DNA of 64,000 bases from Bacillota bacterium (GCA_023458875.1 JAEWXO010000097.1:1-64000); one strand, 5' to 3'; positions 35,099 through 44,902 are shown, counted from the first letter of the stretch. Translations and numbers: made by a program. Notes: generated by a model from the letters alone, not told the origin.

Positions 35099-37426
35099 TC
35101 ATTCTTCCTTAGTATTATGTGTTACTCTGTCGTCTACCTCTGCTTTTTTTGCATTGTTGAATCTGTCTACTGTTCCTACAAGATAGCCTGTTATACGTCT
35201 TATTCTGTCAAATCCCTGCATATGCTCTTCTTCACGTCTTCCGCATTTAGGACATACATCACCTATAATTCCGGTATATCCGCATACAGGATCTCTGTCA
35301 ACAGGATGGTTTATTGAACCGTAACCTATACCTGATTCCTTCATGCATCTTACTATCTTTTCAAATGCAGGAAGATTATTAAGAGGATCTCCGTCAAGCT
35401 CGACATAGCTTATATGACCGGCATTTGTAAGTGCATGATAAGGAGCTTCTATTTTTATCTTGTCAAATGAATTGATTTTATAGTAAACAGGAACATGAAA
35501 TGAATTTGTATAGTATTCTCTGTCTGTTACGCCCTCTATAATACCGTATTTCTGAGCATCCATCTTTACAAATCTTCCTGAGAGGCCTTCTGCAGGAGTA
35601 GCCAGCAGAGAGAAATTAAGTCCTGTTCTTATACATTCCTCATCAAGTCTTTCTCTCATTCTTGTTACTATTTCAAGTCCGAGCTTTCTTGCTTCTTCAT
35701 CTTCACCATGGTGTTTTCCGATAAGCGCAACAAGTGTTTCGGCAAGTCCGATAAATCCTACGGAAAGTGTTCCATGCTTTAAAGCCTCTCCTACAGTATC
35801 ATTTTCACCAAGCTTGTCTGAATCTATCCATACTCCCTGTCCCATAAGGAACGGGTAATTTTTAACTGTTTTCTGTGACTGAATCCCAAACCTTGCCACT
35901 AACTGTTCAATTGCAAGATCCATATATTCATCAAGTGAATCAAAAAATGCCCCTACATTATGCTCGGCTTCAACAGCAAGTCTCGGCAGATTAATTGATG
36001 TAAAGCTTAAGTTTCCTCTGCCTGTTACAATTTCTCTTGATTTATCGTATACATTTCCTATAACACGAGTACGGCATCCCATGTATGCAATCTCCGTGTT
36101 GTAATCACCCTTGTGATAATAAGGAAGATTAAACGGTGCATCAATAAATGAAAAGTTAGGGAAAAGCCTTTTTGCTGAAACTCTGCATGCAAGCTTGAAT
36201 AAATCATAGTTTACATCATCAGGATTGTAGTTTATTCCATCCTTTATTTTAAATATATGTATCGGGAAAATAGGTGTTTCTCCGTTTCCGAGTCCTGCTT
36301 CATTTGCAAGGAGTATATTTTCAATAACCATTCTTCCTTCAGGGGATGTATCTGTTCCGTAGTTTATAGAGCTGAACGGAGTCTGTGCGCCTGCACGGCT
36401 GTTCATTGTATTCAGGTTGTGGATAAGCGCCTCCATAGCCTGATATGTTGCTCTGTTGGCTTCCTTAAATGATGTTTTTGCAGTAAAGTCCTGAATTTTT
36501 TTTGCTGTTTCGTTATCTGCAAACATAAGCAGTTTATTAAACTCTGCTTCCTGATATCCGTTGTCATTTGCAAGTACAGGTTCAAGCCCTGTTTCAGCTT
36601 TTACAGAAGTTATTATATTTTCAGCATCCTTTGCAGGGTCAGGCGCCTGAGTAAGAAGCTCAAGGCATCTTGCTATATTCTGCCTGTATCTGCTTATATA
36701 AGTTTTCTTTACTCCACCTGACATTGCATAATCAAAATTCGGAACACTCTGTCCACCGTGCTGATCATTCTGATTTGACTGGATTGCAATGCAGGCAAGT
36801 GCTGAATAGCTTGCTATGTCGTTAGGCTCTCTTAAAAAGCCGTGTCCCGTTGAAAATCCGTTTTTAAATAATTTTATAAGGTCTATCTGGCAGCATGTTG
36901 TCGTAAGTGTAAGAAAATCAAGATCATGAATGTGAATATACCCCTCGGAATGTGCTTTTGCATGACGGCTTTCCAGTACATACATTTCGTAAAATTCCTT
37001 AGCACTGACTGAACCGTATTTAAGCATGGTTCCCATTGCAGTATCACCGTCAATATTAGCGTTTTCACGCTTAATATCACTGTCCTTTGCAGACTTGAAT
37101 GTAAGATCCTTAAATACCCTCATCAGGTTTGTTTTCATTTCTCTTGAACGTGTTCTTTCATATCTGTACAGAATGTAAGCTTTTGCTGTCTGGGCATGTC
37201 CATCATCAATAAGTGTTTTTTCCACTACATCCTGTATCTGCTCTACTGTAGGAATATTACCGGCATATAGCTTTTCTGCCTTTTCACATGATTTAAATGC
37301 AATTTCCATGGATTCTTTATAATCCTGACCGCCGATTGACTGCGCGGCCTTGAATATAGCATTTGCGATTTTTTCAGTATTAAACGGAACAACTCTGCCA
37401 TCTCTCTTGATAATCTGTTTTATCAC
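35099..37426 (-). CDS. nrdD: Anaerobic (class III) ribonucleoside-triphosphate reductase
   Basis: Reduces NTPs to dNTPs using a glycyl radical. The 775-aa protein has an N-terminal ATP-cone (about 1-95), the catalytic barrel, the zinc ribbon (VCGYTGIIGDVCPKCG) and the C-terminal glycyl-radical region RRITGYLVGTVDRFN. GTG start with GGAG upstream. Only a weak, single NrdR-box-like sequence was seen upstream, so NrdR control is not claimed. Confidence 0.97.
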   Translation of the reverse strand: MIKQIIKRDGRVVPFNTEKIANAIFKAAQSIGGQDYKESMEIAFKSCEKAEKLYAGNIPTVEQIQDVVEKTLIDDGHAQTAKAYILYRYERTRSREMKTNLMRVFKDLTFKSAKDSDIKRENANIDGDTAMGTMLKYGSVSAKEFYEMYVLESRHAKAHSEGYIHIHDLDFLTLTTTCCQIDLIKLFKNGFSTGHGFLREPNDIASYSALACIAIQSNQNDQHGGQSVPNFDYAMSGGVKKTYISRYRQNIARCLELLTQAPDPAKDAENIITSVKAETGLEPVLANDNGYQEAEFNKLLMFADNETAKKIQDFTAKTSFKEANRATYQAMEALIHNLNTMNSRAGAQTPFSSINYGTDTSPEGRMVIENILLANEAGLGNGETPIFPIHIFKIKDGINYNPDDVNYDLFKLACRVSAKRLFPNFSFIDAPFNLPYYHKGDYNTEIAYMGCRTRVIGNVYDKSREIVTGRGNLSFTSINLPRLAVEAEHNVGAFFDSLDEYMDLAIEQLVARFGIQSQKTVKNYPFLMGQGVWIDSDKLGENDTVGEALKHGTLSVGFIGLAETLVALIGKHHGEDEEARKLGLEIVTRMRERLDEECIRTGLNFSLLATPAEGLSGRFVKMDAQKYGIIEGVTDREYYTNSFHVPVYYKINSFDKIKIEAPYHALTNAGHISYVELDGDPLNNLPAFEKIVRCMKESGIGYGSINHPVDRDPVCGYTGIIGDVCPKCGRREEEHMQGFDRIRRITGYLVGTVDRFNNAKKAEVDDRVTHNTKEE

Positions 37427-37609
37427 TTACATCCACTCCAATTTATTATTTAGTTACGACAACTATATACAAAATATTCCTTCGGTATCTGAACATAAGC
37501 GAATGCCGCCTGCAATGATATAATGGTCCTTATTACATAATGACATCCGCTGTATTTCAAAAACAATACCAAACACAGTTATCTGTGTCTGGTATAAAAT
37601 AATATTACT

Positions 37610-38077
37610 TTAAAACAGCTTTTCCAAAGCCTTCTGAGCTGTCTTTATATCACCGTTTACAACTAAATATACATAATTTCCTTTTGTTTCAACACTGCTT
37701 TTAGTCAGCTTGTTATATTCATCAGGTGCATAGCTCTGAAGTGTTGTCTTTCTGCTTTCTACTCTGAATTTAAGTGCATCTGAAACTTTTTTTACATTTT
37801 CGGAAGATGATGCTTTGACTACAACGATCTCATCTGCAAAGGCCGGATTTCCCGATATTTCAGCAGCAAATTCATCATACCATCCTTCTTCGATTTCATA
37901 ATAATATTTTATGTCATCCTTTGTTACTGACTCCATCTCTTCAAATGCTGCACCACTTTCTGCAGCCGCCTTAAGCAGCTCTGAAGCGGTAAGATTCGGA
38001 CTGGTTTTTCCTCCGCATGAACAAAGAACCATTCCTGACATTATAACTGCCAATATTGTTTTTAGAAATTTTCCCAT
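37610..38077 (-). CDS. DUF4358 lipoprotein
   Basis: 155 aa with a lipoprotein signal (VLCSC as lipobox). The body contains a DUF4358 pattern: paired 'YYYEIEEGWYDEFAAEI' and 'VVVKASSSENVKKV' segments. Function is unknown. The gene lies 19 bp downstream of two SGNH hydrolase genes, a repeated association that suggests work on the same surface polymer. RBS AGGAGG precedes the ATG. Confidence 0.75.
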   Translation of the reverse strand: MGKFLKTILAVIMSGMVLCSCGGKTSPNLTASELLKAAAESGAAFEEMESVTKDDIKYYYEIEEGWYDEFAAEISGNPAFADEIVVVKASSSENVKKVSDALKFRVESRKTTLQSYAPDEYNKLTKSSVETKGNYVYLVVNGDIKTAQKALEKLF

Positions 38078-38096
38078 AAAACTATTTTCCTCCTGT

Positions 38097-39029
38097 TTAA
38101 TTTGCTACATGTGTTAAAATATAATCCTTAAATGTATTATAGGTGCTTACCGGCATATGAACTCCGTCAGTTGAACCTGAAAGACACCCGTTTCCATCTT
38201 TGATTGCCGAGTTAACGTCGAGATAATACCATCCGTTATCGTTGGCCATTTTAAGAATCTCGGCATTGTATGCGTTTATATCCGAATTAAGTATTTTTCC
38301 GTCATCTTTTCTTGCTTCTCTGTCAGCAGAAACCGGCGGAATAGATATAATGTATATATCCGCGTCCGGAATTGACTGCTTAAGCTTAATCACAAACTTT
38401 TTATAGTAGTCTACCATGTCAGAAAATTTCATCCATGCGACTCCGTTTGTGCCCATCATTATGTATATATGCTTCGGATTGACAGACTTTATACTGTCAA
38501 CGCTTATTTTATCATTTATATGTGCCAGACTAAGTCCGTTTTCTGCAAACACCCTGTTCTCACTTACAATACCATATCCGCCCATACCCTTTATATGAGA
38601 ATCACCTACAAATGCACAGTCATTGAGGTACTCACTTCCGACAGCCGCTGACTGAGGCACGGCACCCTGTAGGTTCACCACAGGCTGTTGCACGGGAGGA
38701 GCAGGTGTTTCAGGTGGAGCTACATCTACAGAAGGCACTGTAACTGTTTCTGTTACCGGCTCTGTTATAATCTCGGTTGTAACGGAGGACTCAGATGATA
38801 CCTCAGTTGTCTGTGTCGGAGACGTCGATACGGCAACAGATGAGCTTGTCTGTTTTGATTCTGCAGAGCTGTTATATGAAGAAGCCGATGTAAGACTGAC
38901 ATCCTGCGCACTGACCTGTGCTGTCTCGTTTTTAGCATCTGACATTTCATATGATCTTTTGTCAAGTTCCTTCTCCAGAAAACAAGACATATAGCTTCCT
39001 GCAAATACAATAGCAATTGCTGCTGCCAT
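38097..39029 (-). CDS. Secreted SGNH/GDSL-type esterase
   Basis: At least 310 aa: N-terminal hydrophobic anchor, a Ser/Thr/Val-rich linker of about 80 residues, then an SGNH domain with FVGDSHIKG (block I), MGTNGVAW (block III) and DGVHM (block V). It probably deacylates a surface glycan. The start is uncertain: ATG 39029 has no RBS at normal distance, while AAAGGA near 39064-39069 would fit an ATT start at 39059 adding FTVNIKIQF before the hydrophobic segment. It is paralogous to the next gene upstream. Confidence 0.82.
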   Translation of the reverse strand: MAAAIAIVFAGSYMSCFLEKELDKRSYEMSDAKNETAQVSAQDVSLTSASSYNSSAESKQTSSSVAVSTSPTQTTEVSSESSVTTEIITEPVTETVTVPSVDVAPPETPAPPVQQPVVNLQGAVPQSAAVGSEYLNDCAFVGDSHIKGMGGYGIVSENRVFAENGLSLAHINDKISVDSIKSVNPKHIYIMMGTNGVAWMKFSDMVDYYKKFVIKLKQSIPDADIYIISIPPVSADREARKDDGKILNSDINAYNAEILKMANDNGWYYLDVNSAIKDGNGCLSGSTDGVHMPVSTYNTFKDYILTHVAN

Positions 39030-39074
39030 AAACTGAATTTTAATATTTACCGTAAAAATCCAATCCTTTCAAAC

Positions 39075-39995
39075 TCATACTGTATGTGTAAGTATATAAT
39101 CAACAAACTTTTTGTATGTTTCCTTGTTAAAGTGCATTCCATCCTTTGTTACATCTGCAGGCAGCTTTCCGTCGTCGCCCTTAAGCTCTGTATTTACATC
39201 AACATAATAGACGCCTTTCTGGTTTGCAAGATCAATAAGACGAAGATTAAATCTGTCAATATCCGAATTGAGAATTTTTCCGTTTTCGGTAGTATCTATG
39301 TTTTCTTTAATAGTACCTACCGGTGTTATGGAAATAATATATATATCCGCATCCGGTAATTCAGTCTTTACACTGTCTATAAAATCAGAATAGTTCTCTA
39401 TCATCTTGTCGTTGTCATACCATGACACGCCATTGCTTCCAAGAAGTATGTATACATTTTCCGGCTTAATATTAAGGAGTGCATCAAGCGCAAGGATATC
39501 CCCATACTTTATTGTCGGCACCTTTTCTGTTGTGATGTTATCTATTCTCAAGCCTATCGAAGCAAGAATATTGTCATTTGAAACAAATTTATAGCCTGAA
39601 AGACCGGTTGTTATCGAATCGCCTATAAATACGGATTTACCAAGATAGGAATCATCCTTTTTTGAGGATTCCTTAACAGGATTTATTGAATTTTCTGCAG
39701 AGGCACCAATGCCTGTGATTTTATTTCCAGCCGCATCCGTAACGTCACCTGCACTCATATCTGTTACCGGATTTCCGTTTTTATCTGTTACAGAAATATC
39801 TGTTCCTGAAGGAGAAGATGTTCCGTCGGGATTTTTCTTAACAGCCGGTTTTGAACTTGCATCGAACGTAAAGGCATATACAGTAAAGCTTATTGCTATA
39901 CTAAAAACAAAAAATAATAGTATTACGGATAGTCTTAATGTGCTGCGGCGTTTTTTTCTTTTTCTGGTATTTCCGCCAGGTCTTGTATCTGACAT
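39075..39995 (-). CDS. Secreted SGNH/GDSL-type esterase (paralogue)
   Basis: 306 aa: basic N-terminus (RKRKKRR), one TM anchor (about 21-42), a low-complexity linker, then an SGNH domain with FIGDSITTG, LGSNGVSW and DGMHF. It shares block spacing and ending (VDYILTH) with the downstream gene, so they are tandem duplicates. GGGAGG precedes the ATG. It probably acts outside the membrane on acylated polysaccharide. Confidence 0.85.
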   Translation of the reverse strand: MSDTRPGGNTRKRKKRRSTLRLSVILLFFVFSIAISFTVYAFTFDASSKPAVKKNPDGTSSPSGTDISVTDKNGNPVTDMSAGDVTDAAGNKITGIGASAENSINPVKESSKKDDSYLGKSVFIGDSITTGLSGYKFVSNDNILASIGLRIDNITTEKVPTIKYGDILALDALLNIKPENVYILLGSNGVSWYDNDKMIENYSDFIDSVKTELPDADIYIISITPVGTIKENIDTTENGKILNSDIDRFNLRLIDLANQKGVYYVDVNTELKGDDGKLPADVTKDGMHFNKETYKKFVDYILTHTV

Positions 39996-40584
39996 TTTCT
40001 ACGTTTCCTCCCTGTATCTCTCAATTCACCTTACATATTCATGACTAATAATAATTATACAATAAAAAAATATAATTTGCAAGCAATTTAAATACAGAAA
40101 AAATAAATTCATAATTCAGAATTAGCACTTGACAGCTGTACTTAATTATAAATAGTTGTTATTTTTAATGTGTTGCATATTATGATTGCTTTTTGCATGA
40201 AAATTATTTATAATTATTGTATTAAGCTAAAAATCCATAAAATCATATTAAAGCCAGTGCATATTTAACATAAAAGCGCATGTGTTTATGTAATATTCTA
40301 CAAAAAAATTTTTTACTGCAACATTTCAGGTGTTTTTTATCACTATATTTATGAAACGTTTCAATCAAAGTAATTATAACCGCAAAGAGAAATGCCTTCA
40401 ACTGTAAAAAGCAAAGCTCCCTGAGGATTTATATTTTTAAAATGACGGTCGGGAAACTTATATTTATAAAGTTTAGTCTGCGACATTTGTTTCTTAATAC
40501 AGCTTACCTTTGAGAGTAATTTTTTGAATTGAAAGTATCTATAATTATTAAATTGATTTAATAATAACAAGGAGGGAACTTACA
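39996..40584. other. AT-rich intergenic region upstream of the sigma-factor gene
   Basis: Divergent promoter region of about 590 bp between the SGNH and sigma-factor genes. A TTGACA (plus strand, near 40127) lacks a convincing -10. A minus-strand ORF (40361-40570) contains a 41-aa stretch ending VEGISLCGYNYFD that looks protein-like, but it has no good RBS and no recognised family, so it is not called as a gene. Confidence 0.4.
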
Positions 40585-41112
40585 TTGACATCAGATTTTA
40601 AAATTGATATTCAGCTTGCTGTCAAAGGTGACTGTGATGCATTTTCAAGACTATACTCAGTTATATACAAAGACCTGTATCACATTGCACTGTGCAGTCT
40701 CAGAAACCCACATGACGCTGCAGACGCAGTAAGCGACGCAGTAACAGATGCTTTTTCGCAGATAAAAAAGCTCAGGAACGAGGACGCATTCAAAGCATGG
40801 GTGATAAAAATACTGACAACAAAGATAAAGAAGAAACAAGCCGACTATATAAACAGCCCGACTCTTGACAAAAGCAATGCCGAAGAAGCCGGAAACGAAT
40901 TTAATTTCAAACGTACAGAGCTTATATGTGAGCTTGACAAGCTTAACGAGGAAGAAAGACTTATACTTTCGCTTTCTGTTCTCGGAGGATATTCAAGCGA
41001 GGAAATTTCACATTTATGCGGTATAAAACCGGCTTCAGTACGTTCAAGGCTTTCAAGAACAAAAGAAAAATTAAGAAAGGCTCTTGCAGATATTGAGCCG
41101 CAGTTAAACTGA
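40585..41112 (+). CDS. Sigma-70 family (ECF-like) RNA polymerase sigma factor
   Basis: 175 aa with region 2 (YSVIYKDLYHIALCSLRNPHDAADAV..., about 22-70) and region 4 (LNEEERLILSLSVLGGYSSEEI, then the HTH SVRSRLSRTKEKLRKAL). TTG start with AAGGAGGG 8 nt upstream. The next gene, 18 bp on, encodes a membrane protein with a cytoplasmic N-terminus, as expected for a sigma/anti-sigma pair. It probably directs transcription in response to an extracellular signal. Confidence 0.88.
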   Translation: MTSDFKIDIQLAVKGDCDAFSRLYSVIYKDLYHIALCSLRNPHDAADAVSDAVTDAFSQIKKLRNEDAFKAWVIKILTTKIKKKQADYINSPTLDKSNAEEAGNEFNFKRTELICELDKLNEEERLILSLSVLGGYSSEEISHLCGIKPASVRSRLSRTKEKLRKALADIEPQLN

Positions 41113-41130
41113 TGAACGGAGATGATAATT

Positions 41131-43206
41131 ATGAGTGAAGATAAAATAAAAAAATACATACGTGAAGCCGAAGTACCGCCAAGACTTCTTCCTGAAAATA
41201 TTTGCATGGTTCTTAAATCACAGCATCCTGAAACAAAAAAGAAAAAGATAAAATGCATCTCAAGAAGCGTAGCTGCTCTTGTAGCATGTGTACTTATTGT
41301 ATTCGGAACAATGAAAATGCTTCCTGATAAAAACAGTACCGGAAAGCTTTTAGAAAAAACTGAGCAGAATGAAAAGGCTTACTTTATGAATCACGCTGAC
41401 AGTTATGATGAAATTTATAAACAGCTCAAGAAGAACTATAAAAAAGAACAGACAAGGTCATCACTCCGCAATATATTTGGCGGAATTTTCGGCGGCAGCA
41501 AAATCTATGAAGATATGAAAGTTGCAGAAAACGGAGTCATGAACGAAGCAGATCAGTCATCTGAAGCATATACGACAGGTGCTGCTGAAAACGGAGCCGA
41601 AAGTGACTATTCAAAAACAATTACACAGTCTGAAAATGTTGACGAAGCTGATATGATAAAAACAGACGGCAAAAATGTCTACTATACGATTGATCAGAAT
41701 CTGTACTGGTTCTCGGTTAATAACGGAATCTTTGAAAAAACCTCTCATTATAATATTGCATCTGATGCAGGACTTTATTCTGATTATAATCCAAATGATA
41801 CTTATTCATATCAAATTTATATGGATAGTGTTTCAGGAATGTATTTGTCTGACGGAAAGCTTTCAGTAGTATTTTCCGACTATGCATCCTCAAAAACATA
41901 TGTAAACGTATATGATACATCGGACAGCGGACTTTCACTTTCACAGACTTATTCGCAGGATGGTCAGTTTGTTGATTCCAGAATGATTGAAAATAATATT
42001 TATATCATAACGAATGACACAAGTGAAAATATAAGCAATATAGATGGCAAAAAAGATATTGAAGCATATATTCCGGGTTACACCTGCAATGGAAAATCAA
42101 AGATTCTTAAACCTGATGACATCTATGTTCCGGGCGAGTGGAACAACACATATTATATGACATATGCGGTTGTAGGAAGCATAGACGTTTCAGAACAGGT
42201 TAAGAACGCAGATGTAAAAGCATTTGCAAACTGCGGAAGCAATGTATACTGTACAAGTGAAAATCTCTATATTACAGCAGACAGATCTGACAACAGTCAG
42301 CAATATACTGCAATAACACGCATGTCACTTGAGGACGGTACTGTAACTCCGTCCGCATCAGCAGAGGTAGAGGGTTACGTTCTTAATCAGTTCTCAATGG
42401 ACGAATATAACGGATATTTCAGAATAGCTACAACATCAGAAAGCTACACGTCCAACGGAGAATACTGGACTGATGTGGTCATCTCACAAAAAAGCAACAA
42501 TCTCTTTGTTCTTGATGAAAATCTTCAGATAACCGGCTCTCTTACCGGATACGGAAGGGATGAGTCTATAAAATCAGTAAACTTCCAGGGTGATACCGCA
42601 TATGTGGTTACATACAGGCAGACCGACCCGCTGTTTGCAATAGACCTCACAGACCCTGTAAGCCCTGCAATTACAGATGAATTTAAAATAAACGGATTCA
42701 GTACATTCCTCCATAGATGGGGCGATGACCTTCTTCTCGGTTTTGGAATCGATGCAGACGATCAGGGTATCGAAACAGGTGTAAAGGTAACAATGTTCGG
42801 AACAGGTGACACTCTGACTGAGAATGATACCTACGCTATATCAGATCCTTCACTAAACAGCTACATTTACTCATTGGCTGCACAGGACAGAAAAGCCCTT
42901 CTTATAGACAGTGATAAAAATATAATAGGCTTCCCTGTTTCAGAATACAGCTATAACTATAATGAAAATTATGACTACAGTTATAATTATTCAGAATATT
43001 ATGTATTTCTTAAATATGAAAACGGAAAATTTTCTGAGCTCGGACGCATTACAGATTCAGAAAACAACACAGAAAATATGCGCCAGTTTTCATTTACACG
43101 TGCATTATTCATAGGTGATTATCTGTATGCATTCTCCTCTGAAAAGGCGATAAGCTGCAAAACAGATAATTTTGATTTACAGACAACCTTAACGCTTGAG
43201 AAATAA
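41131..43206 (+). CDS. Membrane protein with extracytoplasmic beta-propeller (PF09826-like), candidate anti-sigma factor
   Basis: 691 aa. A short cytoplasmic N-terminus (1-43, with PPRLLPENICMVL), one TM helix (about 44-63) and a large outer domain with repeated beta-strand blocks: SENVDEADMIKTDGKNVYY, then VYVTSENLYITA-like and DTAYVVTYRQTDPLFAIDL. The latter resembles the secreted beta-propeller family PF09826. RBS: GGAG 9 nt before the ATG at 41131; the ATG at 41122 is too close to it. Location after a sigma gene suggests it restrains the sigma factor and senses an outside ligand, by analogy to RsgI proteins. Confidence 0.75.
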   Translation: MSEDKIKKYIREAEVPPRLLPENICMVLKSQHPETKKKKIKCISRSVAALVACVLIVFGTMKMLPDKNSTGKLLEKTEQNEKAYFMNHADSYDEIYKQLKKNYKKEQTRSSLRNIFGGIFGGSKIYEDMKVAENGVMNEADQSSEAYTTGAAENGAESDYSKTITQSENVDEADMIKTDGKNVYYTIDQNLYWFSVNNGIFEKTSHYNIASDAGLYSDYNPNDTYSYQIYMDSVSGMYLSDGKLSVVFSDYASSKTYVNVYDTSDSGLSLSQTYSQDGQFVDSRMIENNIYIITNDTSENISNIDGKKDIEAYIPGYTCNGKSKILKPDDIYVPGEWNNTYYMTYAVVGSIDVSEQVKNADVKAFANCGSNVYCTSENLYITADRSDNSQQYTAITRMSLEDGTVTPSASAEVEGYVLNQFSMDEYNGYFRIATTSESYTSNGEYWTDVVISQKSNNLFVLDENLQITGSLTGYGRDESIKSVNFQGDTAYVVTYRQTDPLFAIDLTDPVSPAITDEFKINGFSTFLHRWGDDLLLGFGIDADDQGIETGVKVTMFGTGDTLTENDTYAISDPSLNSYIYSLAAQDRKALLIDSDKNIIGFPVSEYSYNYNENYDYSYNYSEYYVFLKYENGKFSELGRITDSENNTENMRQFSFTRALFIGDYLYAFSSEKAISCKTDNFDLQTTLTLEK

Positions 43207-43260
43207 TACCTGATATGAATTAACAGCCTTGGCATGCTTATGGTACACAGCAGAAAAATA

Positions 43261-43303
43261 AAAAAATCGTTTTTCGTGTTTTAACACGAAAAACGATTTT
43301 TTT
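43261..43303. terminator. Bidirectional terminator
   Basis: 18-pair perfect inverted repeat (43261-43278 with 43285-43302) rich in A and T at its ends, between the convergent beta-propeller and scfB genes; it overlaps the scfB stop. Confidence 0.92.
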
Positions 43304-44675
43304 AATTGAATTCGTTCTCATCAAGCTTTGCTACTTTAAGCATAATAGCGCATTCAAGACGTTTTTTCTCAAGCTGGCATGAAAGCTTATGGGCATTATG
43401 GATGTCACCGGCATACATGTAATTGTTGGCGTTGCATCCGCCGCTGCAATAAAATTTTGCCCAGCATTTTTTGCATTCAGGCTTTGTATATACATTTGCA
43501 CCGGCAAATGTATCTTTCATTTTTAAATCAAATGTACCGTCATAAAGATTACCCATCTTAAAGTCCGTATTTCCGACAAACTGGTGACACGGATAAATAT
43601 CACCGTCAGGCGTAATAGCTACATATTCATTTCCCGAACCACAGCCCCTCAGCCTTTTGATTGCACACGGTCCCTGATCGAGGTCAAGCATAAAATGAAA
43701 GAAATTAAACTTCTTTCCTTTGCTTTCCGAGTCAAGTATTCTCTGTGAAAGCTTTTCGTATTCCTTAAATACCTGTGGCAGCTCTCCCTCAGTAATAGCA
43801 TAAGGCTCGCACGGGTCACATACAACCGGCTCAACTGAAATCTGATCGAAGCCTGTTTCATACAGACTGAATACATCTTCGGAAAAGTCAAGATTGTACT
43901 TTGTGAATGTTCCCCTTACATAATAGTCCTTATCACCTCTTGCATCAACGAGAGATTTGAATTTAGGCATTATTGTGTCGTAACATCCGGTTCCGTCCAC
44001 TCTTTTTCTTACGTTATCATTTACTTCGCGTCTTCCGTCAACAGAAAGAACTACGTTTGACATTTCTTTGTTTATATACTCTATGTTCGAGTCGTTAAGA
44101 AGCATCCCGTTTGTGGTAATTGTAAAACGGAACTTTTTATTATATTCTGATTCCTTAGAGCGTGCATATTCAACTATCTGCTTTACAACATCAAAATTCA
44201 TCAGCGGTTCTCCGCCAAAGAAGTCAAGTTCGAGATTCTCTCTGTCAGCAGATTTTTCAAGAAGAAAATCAATAGCTTTTTTTCCTGTCTCAAATGACAT
44301 AAGCTTTCTTCCGCTGCCAAAATCCCCTGTCGAGGCAAAGCAGTACTTACATCTCAGATTGCAGTCATGTGCAATATGGAGACACATTGCCTTTACAGGT
44401 GACGATACCGAATACTTTGCATATTTTTCATAATCATCATCACTGAAAAGTATTTTGTCATTGTAAAGCTCAATGACCTCAGCATAACAGCTTTCTATAT
44501 CCTCTTTTTTGTAAAATTTCAGAAGCTTTTCAATAACATTTTCAGGGCATTTATCGCTGAAAGGAGGCTCTATATTGTCAAGTATATCATATGTTAAGTC
44601 ATCTACTACATGAACACCGCCGCTGTTTACATCCAGCACAATGTTATGTCCTGCAAGCTTATATTTATGTATCAT
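43302..44675 (-). CDS. scfB: SCIFF peptide thioether maturase (radical SAM/SPASM)
   Basis: 457 aa. N-terminal peptide-recognition segment (RRE-like), radical SAM motif CNLRCKYC (CxxxCxxC, C105-C112), then a SPASM-type cysteine-rich C-terminus (CKKCWAKFYCSGGCNANNYMYAG). It installs thioether crosslinks in the SCIFF precursor encoded just upstream. The pairing is a well-known, near-universal feature of Clostridia. The mature peptide's role is unknown. Confidence 0.94.
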   Translation of the reverse strand: MIHKYKLAGHNIVLDVNSGGVHVVDDLTYDILDNIEPPFSDKCPENVIEKLLKFYKKEDIESCYAEVIELYNDKILFSDDDYEKYAKYSVSSPVKAMCLHIAHDCNLRCKYCFASTGDFGSGRKLMSFETGKKAIDFLLEKSADRENLELDFFGGEPLMNFDVVKQIVEYARSKESEYNKKFRFTITTNGMLLNDSNIEYINKEMSNVVLSVDGRREVNDNVRKRVDGTGCYDTIMPKFKSLVDARGDKDYYVRGTFTKYNLDFSEDVFSLYETGFDQISVEPVVCDPCEPYAITEGELPQVFKEYEKLSQRILDSESKGKKFNFFHFMLDLDQGPCAIKRLRGCGSGNEYVAITPDGDIYPCHQFVGNTDFKMGNLYDGTFDLKMKDTFAGANVYTKPECKKCWAKFYCSGGCNANNYMYAGDIHNAHKLSCQLEKKRLECAIMLKVAKLDENEFN

Positions 44676-44713
44676 TACTGTTCCTCCAAATAATCTGAAT
44701 TTTTAAGCAATAC

Positions 44714-44744
44714 AAAAAGGGACAATAACAGCATTGTCCCTTTT
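44714..44744 (-). terminator. Leaky terminator or processing hairpin between scfA and scfB
   Basis: Stem AAAAGGGACAAT / ATTGTCCCTTTT with a six-base loop, between the precursor and maturase genes on the minus strand. It would yield more peptide mRNA than maturase mRNA. Confidence 0.65.
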
Positions 44745-44764
44745 CAGCTAACAAAAAATAAAAC

Positions 44765-44902
44765 CTACTTTTCGCATTTCTGATTTGCTACTGTACATGA
44801 TGTTTTACATGCTGACTGACATGAAGCCTGACATTTACCGCAGCCACCCTTTTTGGCAGTTTCTTTCAAGTTTGCTTTATTAATAGTTTTAATATGCTTC
44901 AT
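44765..44902 (-). CDS. scfA: SCIFF ranthipeptide precursor (six cysteines in forty-five residues)
   Basis: Exactly 45 aa with six cysteines spaced CX2CX3CX3CX3CX6C. It begins MKHIKTINKANLKETAKKGG and ends QKCEK. The ATG at 44902 follows GGAGGG by 10 nt; the longer frame upstream is not part of the peptide. Its cysteines are crosslinked by ScfB to nearby residues. Published work on ranthipeptides in solventogenic clostridia points to quorum sensing-like roles; the role here is unknown. Confidence 0.95.
   Translation of the reverse strand: MKHIKTINKANLKETAKKGGCGKCQASCQSACKTSCTVANQKCEK

Noticed and set aside
37427..37609. NrdR box upstream of nrdD
   Set aside because: Only one weak, imperfect match (CAACTATATACAAA) was seen; NrdR boxes normally occur in pairs.
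40127..40155. Promoter with TTGACA upstream of the sigma-factor gene
   Set aside because: No -10 hexamer at 16-18 bp; the TATAAA nearby is only 12 bp away.
40361..40570. Minus-strand 69-codon ORF upstream of the sigma-factor gene
   Set aside because: Its last 41 residues look protein-like, but there is no good RBS, no recognised family and it lies in an AT-rich promoter region.
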